From NCBI GenBank assembly GCA_964537285.1, contig CAZHZT010000073.1, positions 1 through 28,612 on the forward strand: a DNA stretch of 28,612 nt, in the 5' to 3' direction. The notes beneath the pieces are model-generated. The model made no database searches, had not been told where the DNA came from, and saw nothing but the letters and a program-made list of their open reading frames with translations. This DNA comes from CAZHZT01 sp964537285 (lineage in GTDB: Bacteria; Bacteroidota; Bacteroidia; Chitinophagales; Saprospiraceae). Positions 16,323-24,700 of the stretch are shown in pieces. Position 1 is the first letter of the stretch, and every line of letters starts with the position of its first letter. The position numbers were made by a program, and so were the translations under genes.

Positions 16323-16590
16323 ATTTTGTCAACTTAAGCTTTTTCCTTACCTGGCGCTAAAGCGCCAATTGTAGTGCTAAGATTTACCGGGGCTTTAGCC
16401 CATTAATTACAAAAGGGCTAAAGCCCAGTCTGACAATTATTCTCCCCGGCACTAAAGTGCCGGGCTATAAAGAGCTTGAAGTGACGACATTGATGCGTAT
16501 GTGCTACGCGTAAGAAATTAGATAGAACAACCTTTTCCACAGGAAAATCTGGGGCTACGATCAGGCAGGCCTAACGACCTGCTTTTTGTT
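16323..16590. repeat. modular palindromic repeat, copy B, with GATCAGGCAGGCC extension
   Basis: 16323-16491 is the full repeat: TGTCAACTTAAGC at one end, GTGACGACATTG at the other. Inside are GGCGCT-AAAGCGCC, GGGCTTTAGCCC...GGGCTAAAGCCC and CCCCGGCACTAAAGTGCCGGG. Beyond it, 16545-16590 (GGGGCTACGATCAGGCAGGC..) is the complement of 19183-19213 next to copy C. The interval 16320-16633 has no gene. Confidence 0.85.
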
Positions 16591-16633
16591 CTTAAAACGT
16601 TTACCAAATGAATTCATTTAGAACCAGCTTTCC

Positions 16634-17909
16634 CTACCGATGATAAAAAAACAATTCGATAATTTTTTCCTTTCTGGAAAAAACAAATTGCTCTAAAGCA
16701 TACTCTAGTTCAAATGACCAATATTTGTATCTGTCTAACGCATCTTTTTCACTATTGGACAAAGCTGAATCATTGCATTGGCGAATCAAGCTCAACGTTT
16801 TTTCATGACCTAATGCCTCAAGAGCTTTTAATATTCGACTTTGCTTGTCAGGTGTAAACTGACTCCAGGTGGTGCAGATTCCTTTTTCTTCTACTTTGAG
16901 CCTTCCTTCTTCAAGAAACAGCATTATCCAGGCGATATTTCGCAATAAAGGAGGAACCTTGGAGTCCAGCTGTTCAACGCTTAGTTTTCTGCAAACATCC
17001 ATGTAATCTTCAAGAAGCTTTGCCCAGCCTTTGTTTTCTTTTTTAAGATATATTTTTCCCACAAAAAATGTATCGATTCGAATATCGGCCTTTTCTTCCA
17101 TAGGATCCAATACCCTCCCTACTGCATCCAGTTTTCCGGTTTCTATTTCTCCGGTATGATGGATAATATTTCTGAACTGCCGCTTGGGTTCCTCTCCCCT
17201 CCTATCGATGGTTAATAAGGTAGAATCAAAAGATAAATCCGGGAGGTATTGGAGGTTAAGCTTGTCCAGAAACACATGCCCATTGGTGTAAAAATCTTTG
17301 TTCCACCAGCTTACCATCATACTCAAATGGCTTACATTCAATTTTTGCGGAGATAAATACAATTCGTATTTTTTCCAGGGAAGGTGATCAATCACAGATG
17401 TGGTAGCCAAGAGTTCTTTTTTTTTCACAGGGACATGTACCGCCCCAGACTTCAATATGGACTAATTCCGTAAAATTTAAATCGCTGTAATTAAAGGAAT
17501 TAACTGTCATATTACTTACATACGTCTTAGATTGGCTGGCAAAAAAGGAAAATTTATACATGCTTCCTTTTTGTAGATATTCCGTTAATTCCTGACTAAT
17601 GCCTTCTTTCGTCCCATTGCTTCTTGTCACCATTCCCAAAAAATAATTTCCATCGTGGGGCACTTGCTTTGCAGACCAGAAAAGGGTATCGGCAGAATGG
17701 ATATCAGGAGGGGTTTGTATCCTGGGGCCGCAGGCAGTCCAGCTTTTAATCGTTGTCCGAGGATAAATGGATCCATTGGTCCGAGGGTAGATGTATCCCC
17801 AAAAGGCCTTTCCGTCCTCTTCAAAAGAAGGATTTTTTAAGGGGATTTCAATTTGTGCTGAGGTGCAAAAAGAAAGAAGATTGAGTAGAAGTAGTAAATA
17901 GTTTTTCAT
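16634..17909 (-). pseudogene. secreted protein of unrecognised family, frameshifted in an A9 tract
   Basis: The signal peptide MKNYLLLLLNLLSFCTSAQ starts at ATG 17909, because the longer frame runs into the palindrome. LKNPSFEEDG opens a jelly-roll-like domain typical of carbohydrate-binding-like modules. The frame VHIEVWGGTCPCEKK continues, after a one-base shift, into ELLATTSVIDHLPWKKYELYLSP in the next frame. The shift lies in nine A (T at 17417-17425). With eight A the whole 1275-nt frame reads as 424 residues, and the paralogue at 14584 confirms that the two halves belong together. The helical C-terminal part (LLRNIAWIMLFLEEG, KALEALGHEKTLSLIRQC) has no known motif. A homopolymer sequencing error, a slippage mutation or phase variation are all possible. 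Confidence 0.75.
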
Positions 17910-17919
17910 GTAAAATCTG

Positions 17920-18024
17920 GGATTGTTTTTTTTTCTCAGTAGAGAAGTTATTTTGTGGAGTGGCATACGGCCGTATGCCACTCCACAAAATAACTTCTCT
18001 ACTGAGAAAATAAAAAAACAATCC
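17920..18024. repeat. 105-bp near-perfect palindrome without loop
   Basis: A 36-bp perfect arm (17935-17970, CTCAGTAGAG...GGCATACGG) meets its exact complement (17971-18006) with no spacer, centred on CGGCCG. The arms extend through a T-run on the left and A-rich sequence on the right to GGATTG (17920-17925) and CAATCC (18019-18024), with a 3-nt length difference. It occupies the divergent gap between two broken genes, 10 bp upstream of the 17909 start codon. T before and A after the stem argue against a terminator. Confidence 0.95.
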
Positions 18025-18034
18025 TATAATTATT

Positions 18035-18110
18035 ATACTATCTCGACAAATTTAGCCCACAAGCTTTGTAAAAAACTTAGCTAATGGTCTTAAATTTGTC
18101 GAGGTAGTAT
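18035..18110. repeat. 76-bp inverted repeat upstream of the sensor fragment
   Basis: ATACTATCTCGACAAATTTA (18035-18054) pairs with TAAATTTGTCGAGGTAGTAT (18091-18110) with one mismatch, around a 36-bp loop. It ends 28 bp before ATG 18139. It could be an operator-like site or a miniature mobile element. No third copy was seen in the window. Confidence 0.75.
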
Positions 18111-18138
18111 TATCCGCTATAAGAATTACAATATTTAC

Positions 18139-18618
18139 ATGAAAAAAAAGCTACTCCTTAAGATTATACTGGTAGCATCATACATCTGGTCCAATACAAT
18201 TGCATTGAGCGGCCAGGAAATTACTTTTCAAAATTATAGTGTAACTAATGGCCTATCTAATTCAAGAGTGCGTTCTTTTTGCAAAGATCATTATGGTTTT
18301 GCATGGATCGGAACAGCATCCGGATTAAATCGCTTTGATGGATATCAATTTGAAACCTACGGAAAGCAGAATGAGATTCCCGGCAGTTTACTCAATAATG
18401 GTGTACTTGCCTTGTTGGAGGACAATCATTACAATCTATGGATTGGAACCAAAAAAGGGTTGCAGCTGTATGATCGGGAGCGGGACTGTTTTTTCCCTGA
18501 TCCTTTATTAAAGGATCACATCTTCAGTGAAATTGATCATGTATTAGCCATTTATGAAGACTCTTTTGGAGCAATCTGGATAGCAGCTGTAAATGGTAGG
18601 CCTCCTAATTTCTATTAA
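18139..18618 (+). pseudogene. N-terminal fragment of a two-component 'propeller' sensor
   Basis: Signal sequence (KIILVASYIWSNTIALSGQ), then the characteristic opening ITFQNYSVTNGLSNSRVRSF and reg_prop repeats: GFAWIGTASGLNRFDGYQFETY, NLWIGTKKGLQLYDRERDCF, GAIWIAAV. Full hybrid sensors of this type exceed 800 residues, with a 14-bladed periplasmic propeller, Y_Y_Y domain, histidine kinase and often an AraC regulator. Here homology stops after about 150 residues at IWIAAV, near 18590, and eight foreign codons lead to a stop. Everything needed for signalling is missing. The remaining part cannot act as a kinase. Confidence 0.85.
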
Positions 18619-19078
18619 AGATCCTTATGCATGGGCCGCAAGCATGCTTAAGTTTTCAGGCTATAATAGACCTGAAATTTATGCTCAGAGAACGGAGCAA
18701 GAATGGGATGTCCATTTGAAAAACCATTGTGAACGCTACAATCAGCGCTATAAATGCTGGATCCAGATGGCTCATAACTATAAAGGGGCTACCAGCATCA
18801 TCACTTATGAGGAGCTATTGGTCAGCCCAGGCAGCTGTCTGGAAAAACTGGGCCAAAAACACAAGGTAGAAATCCAATTCAATGAGGAATTCCTTACTAA
18901 ATCTTCCATAAATCCTTGTGTTTGGGATTACGACGAACCTTGCACCCTAGATCAAAAGTTTGAAAGGGAGTATTATACAAACGGCCATTATTATGAAAAA
19001 CTGACTGGCCGCAAAAAGGAGATTGTTAGTCAAACCATTGATTGGAGCCTTTTTTCAGAAGTTGGATATTACAAATAA
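18596..19078 (+). pseudogene. 3' fragment of a sulfotransferase-family gene
   Basis: The frame from GTA 18596 reads VGLLISIKDPYAWAASMLKF, the conserved strand-plus-PYAW segment of sulfotransferase-like proteins (usually about mid-protein). It goes on through KNHCERYNQRYKCWIQMAHN, ITYEELLVSPGSCLEKLG and the C-terminal FEREYYTNGHYYEKLT to TAA 19076-19078. The PAPS-binding P-loop region at the N-terminus is missing. An ATG (18593) happens to precede it, directly after an in-frame stop, so this start is probably accidental. The break coincides with the end of the sensor homology, so a deletion joined two genes head to tail in different frames. Confidence 0.75.
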
Positions 19079-19180
19079 GCCCACCGTTCCCTACTCGATT
19101 GTGCTTTCGTTTTTGCTCTTTTACAATAATTTCAGTTCTGGATGACTTCATTTGGTCGAAATGAATTTAGGACGCCCCTA

Positions 19181-19350
19181 AAGCAGGCCGTTAGGTCTGC
19201 CTGATCGTAGCCCTGGGTTTTCCCATAGTTATAAGAGATATAGAGATCGACTTCCGCGTAGCGGAAGCACATCATAGGCTATTCTCTTGCGTTGTGGGCT
19301 ACCACTCAATGTTGTCAACTTAAGCGTTTTCCTTGCCCGGGGCTTTAGCC
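19181..19350. repeat. modular palindromic repeat, copy C (deleted form)
   Basis: GCAGGCCGTTAGGTCTGCCT then GATCGTAGCCC (19183-19213) matches the complement of 16545-16590. AATGTTGTCAACTTAAGC (19307-19324) with TTTTCC and GGGGCTTTAGCCCATTA (to 19355) matches the start of copy B, with the inner hairpins deleted. A separate hairpin CTTCCGC-GTA-GCGGAAG lies at 19251-19267. It is followed by TAGACTTGTTCTG (19353-19365), which also occurs at 16290-16302. The 293-bp gap 19079-19371 contains no gene. Confidence 0.75.
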
Positions 19351-19371
19351 CATTAGACTTGTTCTGCAGCT

Positions 19372-19598
19372 ATGTTACTCACCGTAGAAGAAGTCACCCT
19401 ACTGAAAGTTTGGATCGACAGCGAAGGCCGAATCCTGGATCATTATTGCTCCATGAGAGCCGAAAGACATACACCGCAGTCTGCCAAGTGCTGAACAGAT
19501 TGCCTGATATCCAATCGTCACCCCTGACGCTGGTCAGGCAAATCCTGAAACCCAAACACACCCCACCAATAGAAGACATCGATGAAGTACTTCTCTAG
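19372..19598 (+). pseudogene. small gene of a mobile-looking cluster, probably frameshifted
   Basis: From ATG 19372 the frame reads MLTVEEVTLLKVWIDSEGRI then LDHYC... and stops at 19494. From about 19450 the protein-like sequence continues in another frame (LHESRKTYTAVCQVLNRLPD then IQSSPLTLVRQILKPKHTPP) to TAG 19596-19598. This second end overlaps the next gene's start by 17 bp, as in compact phage or mobile operons. A one-base shift between 19445 and 19455 would give one protein of about 75 residues. I do not recognise a family. Confidence 0.4.
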
Positions 19599-19839
19599 TC
19601 AGGACATCCTCAAAGAACTTGAACGGGAGCTCAAAATGAGAGAAAAGATGTACCCGGCCCAAATTGCCCGGAATAAGCTGCACCGAAATACCGCCAACAA
19701 GAGATTCCTGATCATCAGGAAGCTCAAGGCATTCATAGAACTCGCCCATAACAAGGTCTTTACACTGCATGAACCGGAAGAAATATTAAACACCTATTCT
19801 CCCAAAAAGGAGCTTCAACAAAAACCGGATTTAAAATGA
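19582..19839 (+). CDS. small basic helical protein, phage-like
   Basis: 85 residues, hydrophilic. LKELERELKMREKMYPAQIA followed by RNKLHRNTANKRFLIIRKLKAFIEL recalls a short family common in phages and mobile elements (a RELxMRxxxYPxxIxxGKLxxxxAxxxI pattern), probably a single helical unit. This is pattern memory, not a search result. The start ATG overlaps the previous stop region, and its TGA overlaps the next ATG (ATGA at 19836-19839), so translation is likely coupled. Confidence 0.6.
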   Translation: MKYFSSQDILKELERELKMREKMYPAQIARNKLHRNTANKRFLIIRKLKAFIELAHNKVFTLHEPEEILNTYSPKKELQQKPDLK

Positions 19840-20129
19840 AAAGTTATTCAAAATACGACCTGGTGTACGTCGAGAAATACGACCGTATGGCCTCAATCCG
19901 GGAGGTCGAAAAAGTAAAAAACGGCTACTTACTCACCATTAAAATCATGGACAAAGACGGTAATCCGAACATCATCACCGTCCTCCAGACTACGGTCACG
20001 GTAGTCAGCTTATTGAAGGGAATCGGTCTGGGGCTGAAAAGTTTGTTCCAAGCGGTGTTCGGTAAGAAGAAGAACCGACAGATATTGATCAAAGAGAACA
20101 AGCACCTGAAAGGAATCAATAATACTTGA
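19836..20129 (+). CDS. small hypothetical protein with hydrophobic C-terminal half
   Basis: 97 residues. The N-terminal half looks like a small beta domain (YDLVYVEKYDRMASIREVEK, NGYLLTIKIMDKDG). It is followed by a long apolar segment (ITVLQTTVTVVSLLKGIGLG, then LKSLFQAVFG) that could insert in or lie on a membrane, and a basic tail (KKKNRQILIKENKHLK). Last gene of a three-gene overlapping cluster, with its start inside the ATGA overlap. The family is unrecognised. A small phage or plasmid protein is a possible reading. Confidence 0.6.
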   Translation: MKSYSKYDLVYVEKYDRMASIREVEKVKNGYLLTIKIMDKDGNPNIITVLQTTVTVVSLLKGIGLGLKSLFQAVFGKKKNRQILIKENKHLKGINNT

Positions 20130-20679
20130 GTCCATTATCCTTTTTATCGGGGCCTGTGTGTTGGCATGGGCTCTTTCAAAAGATTGAAAAACATGGTTGA
20201 AATTATTAAGTTTTTAGGTCAAAAGTATGCCGATCAAGATGTCAATATCATTGTGGATGATCTAGGCTTACTCCATCTTTAGTGGCATAATAATTGAGGC
20301 ATGATTTGATGAAACTGACAGTGGTTTATCTATCTATCTCGAATCGATATTTGAGGCACATAAAGAACCCGCTTGATACGCTGGAAATGTAAACAGGAAG
20401 TTTATTGAAAAGGGTGGAAGTTTATTGGAAACACGGAACTATAGGGTTATCATCTTGATTTCTAGGGGATTGTTTTTTATTGAAAAAGAGGAATGGTTAA
20501 GAGAAGGTGAATATAAACGGAATATTGGGTATATTTGCGTAAAATGTTGTGCGTCATATTGGCCCATCCTGAATAAAGGCTACAAAATTTTAAACATCAT
20601 GTATAAAAATGACTAAAAAGAATACTGGAAAGCAGAAAACCATATAGAGTAATAATTAACCAATTAAGATTGAATAAAA
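20130..20679 (+). other. 550-bp gap with short broken frames
   Basis: A 38-codon frame at 20166-20282 (MGSFKRLKNMVEIIKFLGQK, then YADQDVNIIVDDLGLLHL) looks protein-like and may be a scrap of a lost gene. A 63-codon frame at 20425-20616 is AT-rich and unconvincing. A near-duplicate GAAGTTTATTGAAAAGGGTG / GGAAGTTTATTGGAAACACG occurs at about 20397-20435. No promoter, RNA gene or transposon end was recognised. Confidence 0.4.
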
Positions 20680-21402
20680 ATGAAAGAAACTATCACAAAA
20701 AAAATAAATTTCGATAAAGCCGGATATTTTGCCTTAGGATTAATTGCTCTGGCTTTTTTAGGTTTTTGGCCTACCTATTTTTCAAAATTCTTTGATGGTA
20801 CAGCTGACTTTAATAATTATTTTCATTTCCATTTTGCAATGGCATCACTATGGATTGCACTATTGATTTTACAGCCTATACTTATAAGAAAGAAGAAATT
20901 CTCAATCCATAAGCAAACTGGAAAATTGAGTTTTATTATTCTGCCCTTGTTCTTTGTGTCGGTAATTTTACTAAAGCATCATAATATTGGAGGTGTAGTA
21001 GCTGAAGGCTTAGGGGCTAGTTTATGGTTGCAGTTAAAAGATTTGGTTATTATCGGACTTATGTTTACGATAGCCATGATGAACACAAAAAATATGCAAG
21101 TTCATGCACGTGCCATGATTGCTACTGGAATTGTATTTATAGAGCCAACTTTGGGACGTTTTATTATTCTAACCGTATTACCAGAGCCTGATTTCATGCT
21201 TGGATTGGGAATTACGGTAGCCATAATGTATGTACTGATTATTTCGCTCATCATTATTGAAAGAAAACAAACTAACGGACGATGGGTTTTCCCTCTTCTT
21301 TTAGCTCTGTTTATGATATTTCACTATCTCATTTTCTTTCAAGTAAGCTTTCCGTTGTGGGATTCAATTGCAGAATGGTTTGTAAGGTTACCGATTACAT
21401 AA
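20680..21402 (+). CDS. multi-pass membrane protein, DUF2306-like
   Basis: 240 residues with about seven hydrophobic helices (YFALGLIALAFLGFWPTYF, FAMASLWIALLILQPILI, LSFIILPLFFVSVILL, LVIIGLMFTIAMM, AMIATGIVFIEPTLGRFIIL, LGLGITVAIMYVLIISLIII, WVFPLLLALFMIFHYLIFF). Histidines sit at helix ends: FHFHF before helix 2, SIHKQTGKLS after it, KHHN, QVHARAMI. HxHF...LQP followed by HKQTGKLS resembles DUF2306-like predicted membrane proteins, and the histidines could bind haem or metal. This is inference. Its strongly AT-rich codons differ from the GC-richer genes downstream, and it is followed by a structured inverted repeat, so it may be a horizontally acquired single-gene unit. Confidence 0.8.
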   Translation: MKETITKKINFDKAGYFALGLIALAFLGFWPTYFSKFFDGTADFNNYFHFHFAMASLWIALLILQPILIRKKKFSIHKQTGKLSFIILPLFFVSVILLKHHNIGGVVAEGLGASLWLQLKDLVIIGLMFTIAMMNTKNMQVHARAMIATGIVFIEPTLGRFIILTVLPEPDFMLGLGITVAIMYVLIISLIIIERKQTNGRWVFPLLLALFMIFHYLIFFQVSFPLWDSIAEWFVRLPIT

Positions 21403-21443
21403 TAAATTGATGTTAAGGATAAAAAAATACGAACGCACAACAT

Positions 21444-21552
21444 CGGCTATAAGTAATTGGGGCTTAAGTGCTTAATTGAAAGTAAATGAATAAATCAAAG
21501 GTCAGTGCTAAATTTAAAAGTTAGGGCAAGAAATCCCAACTACTCATAGCCG
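21444..21552. repeat. structured inverted repeat downstream of the membrane protein
   Basis: CGGCTATAAGTAATTGGG (21444-21461) pairs with CCCAACTACTCATAGCCG (21535-21552) with two mismatches. The flank AACGCACAAC precedes the left arm. The loop holds a rough secondary symmetry (GCTTAAGTGCTTAATT versus GTCAGTGCTAAATTT). The element lies 41 bp after the gene's stop, recalling the recombination-site-plus-cassette layout of integrons, but the canonical attC core (RYYYAAC/GTTRRRY) is not clearly present. The remaining sequence to 21739 has no gene. Confidence 0.65.
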
Positions 21553-21739
21553 AGGACCGATGGCGGCAATGACAAAATATCAAACGCGACAGGCATACCG
21601 GCTTACGGCACTAACCACAGGGTCGTTAAGAGTTAAGCGTCATACTCCATCGGTGGAAAAACCCGAAACCACCCTAAAAATCAGGGCGAGGCTGCCGAAA
21701 ATCGTCCAGAGTAGGCAAATTTCAAAAACCGTACGATAG

Positions 21740-24700
21740 ATGAGTAATTTTTTTAAAATCCGTTTGGCGGCAACACTAGCAGCCTTTGCACTATGTACTA
21801 CCTTGATATACGCACAGGGAAGTGCGAGCGGGTATTTGTACGTTTATCCATCTGAGCCTTCTGCTTACCCGAATCAGCAGGGTGGAGTTTCCAACCCGGC
21901 GCTTCAAAGTATTCTTGACAACTATCAGGTAGTCAGTTACGTCAAATCCTTTCCAGGGGCAGTCAGTCAACTTCTTCAAAATGCGTATGAAATTCACTGC
22001 AATGGGGATGTCAACGCATTAAAAGCTGAACTCGAAGGTGTCGGATTGTTTTCACTGATAGAATTGACCGGGTATTATGAATTGGCAACCTGCCCCACTA
22101 CATGTTCCAACCCATTAACTGTCAATGACCCTAATGCCGGGTATCAATTTGACATCACCCAGGCAGGATGTGCATGGACGGTTACGCAAGGTAGTCCGGA
22201 TATTGTAGTTGGAGTCGCAGATGCATTTTTTGACTTGAATGACGATGACCTGAATGATGGTCAGATTATTTCTCAATGGGGAACAAATATCGCCATGAAT
22301 CCCCATGGAACGCTGGTGGCAGGCATGATTGTTGCCACACCGAATAATGCGAACGGAACGGCTGGGCTTGCTCCAAATATCAAAGTTGCGGCTTATTCAG
22401 TAAATACGAGCGGCAGTTCGGGCAACCCATGGCCCGGCATTTGGCAAGCCTATCTCGATGGCAGGAGAATCATTAACGTCAGTTGGACTGGTACGGGTGC
22501 TTTGCCTTCTACGCCTCCGCTAACAAAACTTGAAGCTATCCACGAGATGGTCGATAATGGGACATTGCTTGTAGTGGCTGCGGGAAATAGCGATCCCGGC
22601 AATACTACAAAACATGACGAATATGCTGACATTCCCGGTGTTGTCATGGTATCATCTGTTTCATCTGATGGAAGTGTGCATGAATGGGTGGATTACAATG
22701 AGCATGTGGATTTGTGCGCTCCCGGAAACGGAGTCGGGAGTTTGGTTCATGGCACTGGCTGGGGTACTTCTTACGCTGCACCGGCAGTTAGCGCAGCCGC
22801 TGGCCTTATTCTAAGCGTCAATAATTGCCTTGCTCCGGCAGAGATAGAAAATATTTTAAAGGCAAGCGCTTGCCCCATGCTACCCAACCCGCAAGTAGAC
22901 CCAAGCTGGGTGGGTGCAGGGTCACTAAATATGTACCAGGCTATTCTGATAGCACAAGGACGATCCGGAACACTACTGCAAAGCGAAACATGGGACGATG
23001 TTACCTATGCGCCAAGCGATGTCATCGTTCCCATCGGCGTCACCCTCACCATAAACGGAACGGTAAAATTCTCCGAAGGAGCCGGACTCATCATTCAGCC
23101 TGGTGGCCGTGTCAACCTGCACGGGACTTTGACCAGCAGTTGCATGGGCCCCTGGGATGGTGTGGTTGTAGAAGGTATATTCGACGAATCGCAGTACACC
23201 AGCGGTAAACACGGAAGGCTTTATACTTATGATGACGCTGTAATCGAAAACGCCATCACCGCAGTTGAACTTTTAGATGGCGGAATCATCTATGGCAAAG
23301 GAACAACTTTAAGGAACAACGGTACAGGTGTCAAATATGACCCCTATTCAAACTTTTGGCCATTTCCAGCGCCACCGGGATGGCTTGACCAACCCCAAAA
23401 TCACTTTGGCTCCCTCAGCAACTGCACATTTTTGTGGAATGACGATTTCAAAGACGCTTCGCCTGTCGGATCAGGTGTAGACATGCTGGAGGTACGCGGG
23501 ATCAATATTTCAGGATGCTCTTTTGTAAACGAGCGCACCATCAAAAACCCGACAAGCAATGCTGATTATGGCTACGGAGTAAAGGCAACAGATGCTCAAT
23601 TCAGAGTAGTTTCATTGGGCATCGGCAATACTTATCCGCCAAGCAGTTATGATCATACGGATTTTGGTGGTTTGGGTTACGGGGTATACGTTGGAACAGG
23701 GCAATCGGGCACACAGGGAACTCAAAATCCATCTGACGATTTTGTCAATGTGCCTTACACGGTACAACAGGCCACATTCACAGAGTGTATCTACGGGATA
23801 CACAACCGTTTTGTAAGCCAGGGTGCCATTGTAGGCAACGATTTCATCATGGGCACACTGCCTCCGGCCGGGTCTCTTTCAGGAAATACGCCTTTCACAA
23901 CTATACAGGTTGGCGTATTCATTGAAAATGGCGCAAACGGTTTTGAGTTGCAAGAGAATGATTTTACGAAAGTAGAAGACAATGTGGAGTACGCCTATGG
24001 CACATATTGCGAGAACCTCGGCTGGTTCAACAATGAAGTGCGCAAAAACAACTACACCAATGTAGATGCGGGGAATTTAGCTGACGAGAATAACGCGATT
24101 ACAACGCCTAATCGTGGGCTGTACTACCTGTGCAATACCAACATAACACAGGAATACGACTTCTATTTCTTCGACGACAGTGATATCAGATTTGATCAAG
24201 GCGAGCTAATTACCGGTAGTAGCGCCAATTTCAGAGCTGCCGGAAATACTTTCACAAAGGCAAACCCACCGTTCGGCGACTTTGAAAACAACGGGCCACA
24301 GGTGAGGTATTATCACGATGGATTATCTGAAAAGCCTATGTATCACTTTGGGTTGGCGTTTTCAGATGTGGATCCAAATACTTGTGAAAGCGACTATTGC
24401 CTTCCTCCCTGCCGGGAGCAAATCGAATGGCTGAGTATGAAATCGGAATACGCAACCAATAAAAACCTGTATTCGGCCGCCGTCGCCGATATGCAGGCAG
24501 CGCAAGCCTCGGGTGATACAACCACGGCGAGCCAGAAATCAAATCTGGCAGCAGGTTATCGTTTGCGCATGGATGAATTGTCGAACACCCTGAGCCTCCA
24601 CATGGCCTTTGACACCACCACTTACAGCCTCGATTCCATGCGGGTGTGGTGGCTGAAAATGGAATCCCCGGTATCAGACATGGTGGTAGCACGCGACTAT

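Noticed and set aside
15580..18603. AGGCCT present at both gene-fusion joints (15580 and 18598), as a possible recombination or cloning site
   Set aside because: The hexamer also occurs elsewhere (16567 and about 17804), at about the frequency expected by chance, so it is not specific to the joints.
19287..19598. 103-codon frame starting in repeat copy C
   Set aside because: Its first half is repeat DNA and low-quality sequence. Only the second half is protein-like, and it fits better as the shifted end of the frame starting at 19372.
20425..20616. 63-codon frame
   Set aside because: No start signal, family or sensible composition. It is probably a chance frame in AT-rich DNA.
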